Origin: Flavobacterium commune
GTDB lineage: Bacteria; Bacteroidota; Bacteroidia; Flavobacteriales; Flavobacteriaceae
Reading direction: 5' to 3'
DNA: 64,000 nucleotides
Assembly: GCF_001857965.1 (NCBI RefSeq)
Contig: NZ_CP017774.1
Location: 2,356,001-2,420,000 of the forward strand
Of the stretch, positions 9,301 to 16,681 are shown one piece after another (position 1 is the stretch's first letter; each line of letters starts with the position of its first letter). Made by a program: the position numbers and the translations under genes. The notes under the pieces were generated by a model. It was not told the origin of the DNA, ran no database searches, and saw only the letters and a program-made list of their open reading frames with translations.

Positions 9301-9358
9301 AAATAACTTTTATCCAAAAACCAGAACGTTTTTATTAGGTTTTAACGTGGTATTCTAA
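6344..9358 (+). CDS. SusC/RagA-type TonB-dependent outer-membrane glycan transporter
   Basis: A 1004-residue outer-membrane protein. It has a signal peptide ending near AQKTQVSG (about residue 24) and an N-terminal carboxypeptidase-regulatory-like domain (VSGKVVDDQNLPLPGANI) to about residue 110. A TonB-dependent plug contains LKDAAATAIYGNRAANGVI, and a long beta-barrel ends in an aromatic residue (FLLGFNVVF). Length is typical. It pairs with the SusD lipoprotein 31 nt downstream and imports oligosaccharides or glycan-containing fragments captured at the surface. As first gene of the locus it follows a promoter whose 25-bp upstream motif is mirrored before the MIOX operon. Substrate must be inferred from the enzymes downstream; a glycosylated inositol head group is proposed. 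Confidence 0.95.
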   Translation: MKKTKFKLLTLFFLIAFSINSWAQKTQVSGKVVDDQNLPLPGANILESGTKNGVETDLDGKFRLEVSNPNAVIIVSYVGFADQSVKLSGSRSNLTVKLVSGAQNLEQVVVVGYGKGSRKNLTTSVTSVKAEDMNKGAISDVGQLLQGKVAGLNISSSGDPTRSASVVMRGVSTLNSSQGPFYVVDGVPGVDISMISPDDIATIDVLKDAAATAIYGNRAANGVIMVTTKKGSKERTQISYNSYFGIENVSNQLDMMNASQLRAFTTKNNLNFTPENDKGANTNWQKAILRSGALSSSHNLSISGGGEKSNYSASLTSIKREGVLLKSDFGRVIARLAVEQYAFDDKVKFGLNVTNSVSNYVNVPQRNSVLLQSINHLPVSPVRNEDGSFFENFVSTGYFNPVALIEHGTDETKTNNLIGNFTTEVKLPFGFTYNLNIAHQKLSTSHGEFYDSYYSQYNSANFYNNPDPPFTKTLVNFGVNGSALRNYYENTNNIIESFLNWDKEIGNHKIKAVLGYSWQENTLGDGFQATTTNFPVDNVGYNNLALSNYTSVGGYVVNFGDSQAYQKTRLISQFARLNYNFNDKYLLQGTVRRDGGSVFGANNRWGYFPSVGGAWRIDKETFMQNQNIFSDLKLRASYGVTGNSSGFNAYTAQFISGSAGTFYYNGQQIGAYGPIQAANPDLKWEKTTTTNFGLDFSLLKGVITASVDVYDKKTTDMIFNYQVNPVLVPVGSIVANGGIMSNKGIEIALGATPVKTANFTWSTNLNIASNKNKIVKLTNPFFIGGDSIRRVQPDGGGQTGATLQIFKEGKPLGQFFTLDYAGKNENGVSQYYDKNGNLTTTPLNGVDYHYLGSAQPKVLLGWSNNFQYKNFDLSVFVRGVFGNKIFNATRADLFRPATAMTTNILVDAQNESPNDLNSYRYSSRFIEDGSYIRLDNATLGYNFKNINKFVKSFRMYTTVNNLFVITKYSGIDPEVEQGGTAPGVDSNNFYPKTRTFLLGFNVVF

Positions 9359-9389
9359 GAAAATAATAATTGTAATAATTGTAAATATT

Positions 9390-11003
9390 ATGAAAAAAAT
9401 AATGAAATATTTGGGACTTCCAATACTGGCTATGGGCTTGTTTGGATCCTGTGAAAATTTAGATGTGCCAATTACGACACAACTAACCCCTGATGTGTTT
9501 CCTCAAAATTCAACTCAGTTTATTCAAACAGCAGGGCCGGTTTATGTTGCTTTCCGTGGAGATTTTTCATTTTCCTGGTGGTGGACACAATCATTAAGTA
9601 CAGATGAAGCCATTCTGCCTGCAAGAGGAGGAAACTGGTTTGATAACAGAAACTACATTGCTATGCACTTCCATGATTGGACAGTAGATAATGGTATCGT
9701 AGGAAGTCTTTGGAATTGGTCTTCTGGTGTAATTGGAAGAAGTAATCAGGCTATTTCAATCTTAGAACAGGCAATGCCGGCTGGAACTGAAAAATCGACT
9801 TTAATTGCTGAGTTAAAAACCATGCGTGCTATTTCTTATTTCATCATGATGGATAATTTTGGAGAAGTACCATTAGACACAGTATATGGAGACTTTAGCT
9901 CTAAACCAAAATCAACAAGAGTAGAGGTATTCAATTTTGTTGAAAAAGAATTGAAAGAAGCTATTCCTAATTTGAATCCTGCTTCAGGAGTAGCTACTTA
10001 TGGAAGACCAAACAGACAAACAGCTAATGCTTTACTGGCTAAAATGTATTTGAATGCTCAGGTATATACAGGGACACAACGTTATAATGACTGTATTGCA
10101 GCTTGTGACCAGGTAATAGGTTCAGGTTTGTATAATATCGAACCAAGAGCAACTTATCTTCAGATGTTCTATCCTAATAATGGACCACAAATGAAGGAGT
10201 TTATTTTTGCAGTACCTTATGATCCGGCTGTAGGTGGTGGTGGATTAATGTACCATGCGCGTTATGATGTTCCTCGATCTATGCGTGCTAAGTTTGCTCT
10301 GCCTTTTACTCCGAGTGCACCTAGAAGTACATTGCCTGAATTCTATACCCATTTTGAAAATGATGCTAATGATATTCGTAACAAACAATGGCTGACAGGA
10401 TTACAATACAATAATAATGGAACTCCATTAACTGTTACTACAACAAAAAAAGGATATGATCAATTCTATACCGGTTCTGATGGTGGAGATCCATATACTT
10501 ACCAAGTAGATTTAACTCCTAATATTGTTCTTCGTCAAAGTGTTCCATTAACAGATTTAGGTAACGATGAAATTGCATGGAATATGGGATATAGAAATAT
10601 TAAATTCTATCCTGATGCTTCTTCAACAAGCCGTAATCAAAATAATGATGTACCGTTTTTACGTTATTCAGATATTTTATTAATGAAAGCTGAAGCTATT
10701 CTTCGTGGTGGAGCTGCTACTTTAGGTGATACACCACTTTCTTTAGTAAACACGATACGTTCTAATCGCTCTACTTCAACTGCATGGACAAGTGTAACAT
10801 TAGAGGATTTGTACAAAGAAAGATCTCGTGAATTTGCTTGGGAAGCTTGGCATAGAAATGATATGATTCGATTTGGGAAATTTGAAGGACAATGGGGCTT
10901 CAAAACAGATTCAGATGTTAAACGTCGTGTTTTCCCAATTCCAACTAATGCGTTGGTGTTAAATCCTGCTTTGGTTCAAAACCCGGATTATATTAATAAT
11001 TAA
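9390..11003 (+). CDS. SusD/RagB-type surface glycan-binding lipoprotein
   Basis: A 537-residue surface lipoprotein with a lipobox (MGLFGSCENLD, Cys about 21) and typical SusD features. These are an N-terminal TPR-like helical part (LIAELKTMRAISYFIMMDNFGEVPLDT) and the C-terminal signature LYKERSREFAWEAWHRNDMIRFGKF near residues 475-500. It partners with the SusC protein encoded 31 nt upstream and caps its extracellular face. An intrinsic terminator follows at 11057, so susC-susD may be expressed more highly than the enzymes downstream. Ligand unknown. Confidence 0.94.
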   Translation: MKKIMKYLGLPILAMGLFGSCENLDVPITTQLTPDVFPQNSTQFIQTAGPVYVAFRGDFSFSWWWTQSLSTDEAILPARGGNWFDNRNYIAMHFHDWTVDNGIVGSLWNWSSGVIGRSNQAISILEQAMPAGTEKSTLIAELKTMRAISYFIMMDNFGEVPLDTVYGDFSSKPKSTRVEVFNFVEKELKEAIPNLNPASGVATYGRPNRQTANALLAKMYLNAQVYTGTQRYNDCIAACDQVIGSGLYNIEPRATYLQMFYPNNGPQMKEFIFAVPYDPAVGGGGLMYHARYDVPRSMRAKFALPFTPSAPRSTLPEFYTHFENDANDIRNKQWLTGLQYNNNGTPLTVTTTKKGYDQFYTGSDGGDPYTYQVDLTPNIVLRQSVPLTDLGNDEIAWNMGYRNIKFYPDASSTSRNQNNDVPFLRYSDILLMKAEAILRGGAATLGDTPLSLVNTIRSNRSTSTAWTSVTLEDLYKERSREFAWEAWHRNDMIRFGKFEGQWGFKTDSDVKRRVFPIPTNALVLNPALVQNPDYINN

Positions 11004-11056
11004 GTTTATTATTTATTGTTTGATTGTTAAAGTTGGTTGGTAATTTAGTTACCCCT

Positions 11057-11095
11057 GAAAAGAGAAGAAGCTCGTTCTTCTTCTCTTTTCTTCTT
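11057..11095 (+). terminator. Intrinsic terminator/attenuator after susD
   Basis: A perfect 14-bp stem (11057-11070 with 11077-11090), loop CTCGTT, then TTCTT. The U-run is short, so read-through into the GH92 gene is plausible. Confidence 0.7.
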
Positions 11096-11245
11096 AAAAA
11101 ATGAATTCAACAAGATTGTTATTCATTATCTCATTCAAAGCGTTTGTTTTAAAAATCGGTAAAATCTAATCTTTACTTATTTCAATAGTTTAATTTTTTT
11201 TAATAAAAAGAGAAATTCAACTGTTTTAAAAGTGAATGAGAAGAA

Positions 11246-11271
11246 ATGCTTTTGCCTTAATTAATCCATAT
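11246..11271 (+). promoter_or_regulatory. Possible third, degenerate copy of the 25-bp motif
   Basis: ATGCTTTTG followed by ATCCATAT reproduces both outer halves of copies A and B, but with one extra central base. It lies upstream of the first GH92 gene. The -7 element at the matching distance is poor (TAAGATTT). Low confidence. Confidence 0.3.
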
Positions 11272-11433
11272 CAATTTGTTGGTATAATGTAAGATTTCTT
11301 TAGAATGCTATTTTTTGCAACAGCATAATTAATTAAAATTCAAATACTCAAGCATAGAGCTTATTCCTGATGATTGTTGTATTGCCTTTTTAAACGCAAT
11401 ACACCAGCATCAAAAAAACACAAATCAATCAAT

Positions 11434-13749
11434 ATGAATTTGTACCGTTTATTTAGATATAGGCTCATAGCCTTCCCCGTTTTATTAGTTGTGCTTTCCT
11501 GTTCGGTAAAAACATCTGTTAGTCAATATGTAGATTTTGTCAATCCTTTAATAGGGACAGCACCTTCTACAACTATTAGTGCTTTGCAACATGGAGAAGA
11601 TGAAAAAGAGAACAATGCACAGGTAGTACCTTATGTTACTGTTCCTTTTGGAATGACTAACTGGACAGCGCAAACCAAAGCAACGGAAACCAAATGTGTG
11701 GCTCCTTATTATTATACTGATACAAAGATTTCAGGTTTTAGAGGAAGTCATTGGCTTAGCGGTTCTTGTGTTCAGGATTATGGAAGTATGACCATTATGC
11801 CTATATCAGGAAAATTAAAATGTCAGGCCGATGATAGAGCATCAAATTTTTTGCATGATACCGAAAAAACGACTCCATACAATTATAATGTTACTCTGGC
11901 TGATTACAAGATTGATGTAAACATGACAGCAACTAAGCGTTGTGGTTTGTTCCAGTTTACATTCGAAAATTCAGGCGAAGCTCATATTGTTGTGAATCCT
12001 AATAGTGATGAAGGAGAAGGTTTTATCCAAATAAATGCAGAAAAAAACGAAATTGTTGGCTATAATCCTGTACATAAAATTTACCAGGGTTGGGGTGATA
12101 AAGCTGGTTTCAGTGGCTATTTTGTAGTACAATTGAGTAAAAGTTCAGGGAGATTTGGTGTTTATCAAAATGAAAAAGTTCTTGAAGGAAACACACAAAT
12201 TTCTGATTTAGAAAATATAGGAGCCTACATCTCTTTTAATGTTGAAAAAGGAGAAACCATCGAAGCAAAAATCGGGACTTCATTCACCAGTATTGAACAA
12301 GCCAGAAAGAATTTAGCAGCTGAAACTAAAGATTTGGATTTTGAAGAAGCAAAAGAAAACCTGAAAGAAACCTGGGAAAACTTGCTTTCAAAAGTAAAGG
12401 TTGAAGGAACAAATAAAGATGATAAAGTAAAGTTTTACACCGCAATGTATCATAGTTATTTACAGCCAAGAACCTTTAATGATGTTGATGGAACGTATGT
12501 AAGTTTCAATGGTGGACAAAAATTAATGAATAGCGGCAAAGACGATTATTTTACTGATTTCTCTATGTGGGATATTTATAGAGCCTCGCTTCCGTTGTTT
12601 AATATGCTAACGCCAAAAGTGAATGGACAAATGATGAAAAGTCTGTTTTCTATGGCGGAGCAAGGTGGATGGATGCCTATTTTTCCCTGCTGGAATAGTT
12701 ATACTTCGGCTATGATTGGCGATCATTCAGTAGCGGCAGTAGCTGACGCTTATATGAAAAATAATATCGAAATATCCGACAAAGAATACAGCTATTTGAT
12801 ACAAAACGCCTTTAAAACACCGGATAATCATGCCGATTATGTAAATGGAAAAGGGCGCCGTGGTTTGGACTCTTATTTAAAATATGGTTATGTCCCATTG
12901 GAAGATGCCGTATTAGAATCGTTTCATAAAGGAGAGCAGGTTTCCCGAACTTTAGAATATGCTTTTGATGATTTTGCGCTTTCGCAAATTGCAGCCAAAA
13001 AAGGAGACACGCTTCACGCCCGACTTTTGAAAAAAAGAGCGTTGAATTATAAAAATGTGTATAGCGTAGCAGATTCTACGGTAAGAGGACGTTTTGCCGA
13101 TGGCACTTTTACTAAAGATTTTGACAAGTTTATAAGAAAACCATATATCACCGAAGGCACACCGTATCAATATACCTGGTATGTACCTCAGGATATCAAA
13201 GGATTAATGAATTTAATGGGAGGAGAAGATGGTTTTAATGCCAACCTGGATCGTTTCCATGCCGCCAAACAATACTGGCATGGAAATGAACCGGGTCATC
13301 AAATTCCGTTCTTGTATAATTATTCTGGACAAGCCTGGAAAACTCAGGAATTGGTAAGCCAAATTATGAAAACCGAGTACAGCAGTGAAGTAGGTGGATT
13401 AAGTGGAAATGACGATGCAGGACAAATGTCGGCTTGGTATGTTTTTGCAGCCTTAGGATTTTATCCGGTTGCTCCTTCAGTGCCTCAATATGTGATTTCG
13501 GGACCTCATTTTGATAAAATTACACTGAGTTTGGAAAACGGAAAAACATTGATTATTAATGCAAAAGGAGCTTCTTCCGGGAATAATTACATCCAGAAAA
13601 TAAGGTTTAACGGAGTAGAATATTATAAAACCTATTTGGATCATTTTTCTATTATGAAGGGAGGAATTTTAGATTTTGAAATGGGAAACCAACCTAATAA
13701 ATCATGGGGAACAGCTAAGGAAAGTAAGCCATTTTCATTATCGAATTAA
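11434..13749 (+). CDS. GH92 exo-alpha-mannosidase, lipoprotein
   Basis: 771 residues when started at ATG 11434, which gives a lipoprotein signal (VLLVVLSCSVKTS); the frame extends upstream but without a better signal. GH92 enzymes are calcium-dependent inverting exo-alpha-mannosidases. The family hallmarks are all present: the opening VDFVNPLIGT, the catalytic-acid motif HGNEPGHQIPFLYNY (Glu619) and the base motif GNDDAGQMSAWY (Asp660, Asp661), followed by a C-terminal beta-sandwich. The complete NEPGH motif marks it as a canonical member. It is the first enzyme of the locus, 11 nt upstream of the toroid protein. It is expected at the cell surface or in the periplasm, trimming alpha-mannose from an N-glycan, GPI or GIPC-type head group. 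Linkage specificity cannot be read from sequence. Confidence 0.93.
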   Translation: MNLYRLFRYRLIAFPVLLVVLSCSVKTSVSQYVDFVNPLIGTAPSTTISALQHGEDEKENNAQVVPYVTVPFGMTNWTAQTKATETKCVAPYYYTDTKISGFRGSHWLSGSCVQDYGSMTIMPISGKLKCQADDRASNFLHDTEKTTPYNYNVTLADYKIDVNMTATKRCGLFQFTFENSGEAHIVVNPNSDEGEGFIQINAEKNEIVGYNPVHKIYQGWGDKAGFSGYFVVQLSKSSGRFGVYQNEKVLEGNTQISDLENIGAYISFNVEKGETIEAKIGTSFTSIEQARKNLAAETKDLDFEEAKENLKETWENLLSKVKVEGTNKDDKVKFYTAMYHSYLQPRTFNDVDGTYVSFNGGQKLMNSGKDDYFTDFSMWDIYRASLPLFNMLTPKVNGQMMKSLFSMAEQGGWMPIFPCWNSYTSAMIGDHSVAAVADAYMKNNIEISDKEYSYLIQNAFKTPDNHADYVNGKGRRGLDSYLKYGYVPLEDAVLESFHKGEQVSRTLEYAFDDFALSQIAAKKGDTLHARLLKKRALNYKNVYSVADSTVRGRFADGTFTKDFDKFIRKPYITEGTPYQYTWYVPQDIKGLMNLMGGEDGFNANLDRFHAAKQYWHGNEPGHQIPFLYNYSGQAWKTQELVSQIMKTEYSSEVGGLSGNDDAGQMSAWYVFAALGFYPVAPSVPQYVISGPHFDKITLSLENGKTLIINAKGASSGNNYIQKIRFNGVEYYKTYLDHFSIMKGGILDFEMGNQPNKSWGTAKESKPFSLSN

Positions 13750-13760
13750 AAATAAAAGAG

Positions 13761-15554
13761 ATGAACAAGATAAGTCGTGGCGAATTTTTAAAACTAGGAA
13801 GTCTATCATTGCTTGGTGCTTTGGTTAGCGACGCTGTTTTGGCAAATGATGGATTTTTTAGTGCCCCGACAACTAAAGTGGATTCTCTTTTGATGAAAAA
13901 ACTTCTTTTAAGTAATGATGCAAAGGTGGAACAGCTGCTTCAAAAGGAGCTCACTGATTCTGCTATTCGTCTGAGTAGTTTTCGTTCTTTGGCAAATAGT
14001 ATTGCGGTATTATCCGCCTCGGTTTCTCATTCGGAATCGAGGTTTTATAAGTCTAAAATTGTTGTCGAACGTTTGAATCAATCGGCTGATGTATTATTAA
14101 AAGGACAATACAGCGATGGGACGGTTGATGCTGGTGGAAACAGACAGTCACCACCTGATACGGCTTTTGTTTTAGAATACATTTGTTCGGCTGCGACAGT
14201 TTTGAGAGAAAATAAACAAAAAGATTTGGATCCGGTAAAAGTGAAACTTAAAAAGTTTATTCAGAATGCCGGGGAAGCAATGATAACAGGAGGAGTTCAC
14301 ACGCCTAATCACCGATGGGTGGTTAGTGCAGCTCTGGCCAATATCAATTCGCTTTATCCGGATGTCAGATACGTTCAAAGAATTGACCAATGGTTGGCCG
14401 AAGGAGTTTATATCAATCAGGATGGACATTATTCGGAACGAAGCGGGATTTATTCGGCGGTTATAGACAAGGCCTTAATTACGATGGCCCGATTACTGAA
14501 TAGGCCGGAGTTGTTGAAAATGGTTCAAAAAAACTTAATCACAACTTATTATTACACGGAACCTAATGGCGATTTGGTTACTGTAGATTCTAAAAGACAG
14601 GATCAGTTTATGGATATCACGGTTACCAAATTTTATTTGCAATACCGTTATATGGCTATTCATACGGGAAATCCATTGTTTGCGTATATGGTAAAACTTA
14701 TTGAAAAAAGTCCCGATTTTGACAAGTATATTCTACAGGATTCATTGGTTGAATTTATGGGGGATCCAGAGTTGCAGCAGCAAATTCCTGTGAGTTCTAA
14801 TGTTGAAAATGATTTTGAAAAGTTTTTTGTTCTTTCCAATTTGGCCCGAATCAGACGAGGCAAAACTTCGATAACGCTATTTGGAGGAAATGACAAACCG
14901 GTATTAATAGCTTCAGGAAGATCGTCTAACCCTAATTTTTTAATGTATCGAAAAGGAGATGCCATATTAAAATACATGCGATTGTCGTCTTCGTTTTTCA
15001 GAATGGGTTATTTCAGTAGTGATGGTATCGAAAAAGTAGGGAATAAATACATTTTGAAAGAAACAAAAGAAGCCGATTATTATCAGCCACTGGCTCCGGA
15101 ATTCCGGAAAACTGATGGCGATTATCAATTGTCAGAGTCAAAGGATGGAAGGTTTTGGAACAAAATGGATTTTGATAATCGAGTTGCAAGCAATATAAAA
15201 ACGCAAACCACGGTTGTTGAAATTGAGGAAAATAATGGAGCCTTAAGTTTGGATTTTAAAGTGGATGGTCCGCCTAATGTGGAAATAACGGTAGAAATGT
15301 GTTTCAAAGAAGGGACTCAGGTTGCTGGAGCAACTTTGGGAGAAAAAGGAAATTATTTTTTGAAATCAGGTACGGCTCAATTATCAATGGGAACAGATGC
15401 CATCCAGCTAGGCCCAGGGATTTGTGAACATCAAAACGTAAGTAATTTAGATAGTGAAGAATACACCTATCATCAGGGAACTTTACGTACCGATGGAGTT
15501 CATGTTTATATTACCGGTTTCACACCATTTCGACATAAAATGACAATTTCTTAA
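13761..15554 (+). CDS. Secreted heparinase II/III-like alpha/alpha-toroid protein, candidate uronate lyase, uncharacterised
   Basis: A 597-residue protein I cannot place in a named family with certainty. The N-terminus (SRGEFLKLGSLSLLGALV) resembles a Tat leader but has a single Arg. Residues about 45-330 look helical like an alpha/alpha toroid and carry GGVHTPNHRWVVSAALA (Asn183, His184, Arg185) and INQDGHYSERSGIYS (Asp221, Glu226, Tyr231). These are reminiscent of the NH... and DG...E.S..Y signatures of heparinase II/III-type polysaccharide lyases. Residues about 370-597 look beta-rich, as in the C-terminal sandwiches of such lyases. It sits between GH92 and DUF4861. A lyase acting on a 4-substituted glucuronate is an attractive but untested role; a hydrolase or a binding protein is possible. 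Confidence 0.55.
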   Translation: MNKISRGEFLKLGSLSLLGALVSDAVLANDGFFSAPTTKVDSLLMKKLLLSNDAKVEQLLQKELTDSAIRLSSFRSLANSIAVLSASVSHSESRFYKSKIVVERLNQSADVLLKGQYSDGTVDAGGNRQSPPDTAFVLEYICSAATVLRENKQKDLDPVKVKLKKFIQNAGEAMITGGVHTPNHRWVVSAALANINSLYPDVRYVQRIDQWLAEGVYINQDGHYSERSGIYSAVIDKALITMARLLNRPELLKMVQKNLITTYYYTEPNGDLVTVDSKRQDQFMDITVTKFYLQYRYMAIHTGNPLFAYMVKLIEKSPDFDKYILQDSLVEFMGDPELQQQIPVSSNVENDFEKFFVLSNLARIRRGKTSITLFGGNDKPVLIASGRSSNPNFLMYRKGDAILKYMRLSSSFFRMGYFSSDGIEKVGNKYILKETKEADYYQPLAPEFRKTDGDYQLSESKDGRFWNKMDFDNRVASNIKTQTTVVEIEENNGALSLDFKVDGPPNVEITVEMCFKEGTQVAGATLGEKGNYFLKSGTAQLSMGTDAIQLGPGICEHQNVSNLDSEEYTYHQGTLRTDGVHVYITGFTPFRHKMTIS

Positions 15555-15635
15555 TAATAGAGGAATTTTTCGGGCATTGCAGAAAGTTTACTTAATTTTA
15601 CGAAAATTAAGTTTAATCTATAAATAATTGAAATT

Positions 15636-16484
15636 ATGAAATTATCATTTATGGCTGCTTTGCTGTTTTGCGGTATTTGTTTTGGACAAAATAATACAGA
15701 CAACAGTTTGTATATGAAAGCCGAAAAAATAAGTTACCTGACTGATATTGGTTCAGAATCAGGAGATTTATACCAGACTATTGGGCATCACGGTCCGGCA
15801 GTAGAAAATGAATGGATGGCATTGAGAATCTATTTTAGTGATAAAGTAGCTATCGATGTTTATAATAAAGCCAAGAAAGGTTTAGAGTTGAAAGCGGCAC
15901 ATTGGTATCCAACTCCGGCGCAACAAAAAGAAGGATGGGGAGCTGATTATTATAAAGTGGCATCAACTGTAGGTTTAGGAGGAGTGAAACTTTGGGATGG
16001 AGAAAAATTAGTTTCATTGAATCCAGTGACAAATCGTTTAGCTCGTGTTGGAAAAACAGAGAACACTTCATGGATGGAGATGATTTCCAGAGGTGTGCCT
16101 TACAAAGGGAAAAAAGTTGATATTCTGGTTCGTGTTACCGTTTTCTCTGGAAAAAGAGAAGCTAAAGTGGAAGCCTTTAGTTTGAATGGCGAAAAAGTAC
16201 AGTTTGCTACAGGAGTAAATTACTTTAAAGGATTTGAAACTAAAAAAGGAGAGAATTATATCGCTGTTTGGGGAACGCATCCTGAGGATGTAGCCGCAGA
16301 AGTAGTAGGAATTGGAGCAGCAATAAAATACAATCCTAAGAATTATGTAAAAAATACCGATGATGGAACACAGTATTTATTAATCTCTAAGCCAACAAAA
16401 TATTTAGCAACTGAAATTACATCAGCTTGTGCTAAGGAAAAAGAAATAAATACGTTAGATAAATTAGAAGCTTACATCAAATAA
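15636..16484 (+). CDS. DUF4861-type secreted protein
   Basis: A 282-residue exported protein with a signal peptide (LLFCGICFGQ). The body resembles DUF4861 proteins of Bacteroidetes glycan loci: IGHHGPAVENEWMALRIYF, then GWGADYYKVASTVGLGGVK, which is the most recognisable stretch. The family is beta-rich and often encoded with polysaccharide lyases and GH105 enzymes; the activity of this member is not known to me. At 282 residues it is a single domain, shorter than many relatives. It is followed by an intrinsic terminator at 16543. Being next to the toroid protein suggests joint action on a uronic-acid-containing part of the substrate. Confidence 0.7.
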   Translation: MKLSFMAALLFCGICFGQNNTDNSLYMKAEKISYLTDIGSESGDLYQTIGHHGPAVENEWMALRIYFSDKVAIDVYNKAKKGLELKAAHWYPTPAQQKEGWGADYYKVASTVGLGGVKLWDGEKLVSLNPVTNRLARVGKTENTSWMEMISRGVPYKGKKVDILVRVTVFSGKREAKVEAFSLNGEKVQFATGVNYFKGFETKKGENYIAVWGTHPEDVAAEVVGIGAAIKYNPKNYVKNTDDGTQYLLISKPTKYLATEITSACAKEKEINTLDKLEAYIK

Positions 16485-16542
16485 AGCATACAACAGCGCT
16501 TTATTTTTTGTAGGATTTGAAATTCTGAAACTCAAAAAAGAA

Positions 16543-16590
16543 GTGCACAGATGATACTTAATCAATCGGTGTCATCTGTGTACTTTTTTT
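16543..16590 (+). terminator. Intrinsic terminator after the DUF4861 gene
   Basis: Arms 16543-16557 and 16569-16583 pair at 13 of 15 positions and are followed by seven T. It splits the enzyme genes into at least two expression blocks unless read through. Confidence 0.7.
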
Positions 16591-16681
16591 GTGCTTTTTT
16601 TTAAGTGAAATATTGTTTTGTTAAAGAGTTAAGTATTTGAATTTTAAGTGTTTTTGAATTTAGGTAAAGAAAATGTAAAAA

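Larger units (their letters stand above)
11004..11433. other. Gap between susD and GH92: terminator plus possible secondary promoter
   Basis: 430 nt without a gene. It holds a strong hairpin (11057-11090) and, at 11246-11271, a degenerate copy of the 25-bp motif found before susC and MIOX. No convincing TAnnTTTG element was seen at the expected distance. Confidence 0.5.
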
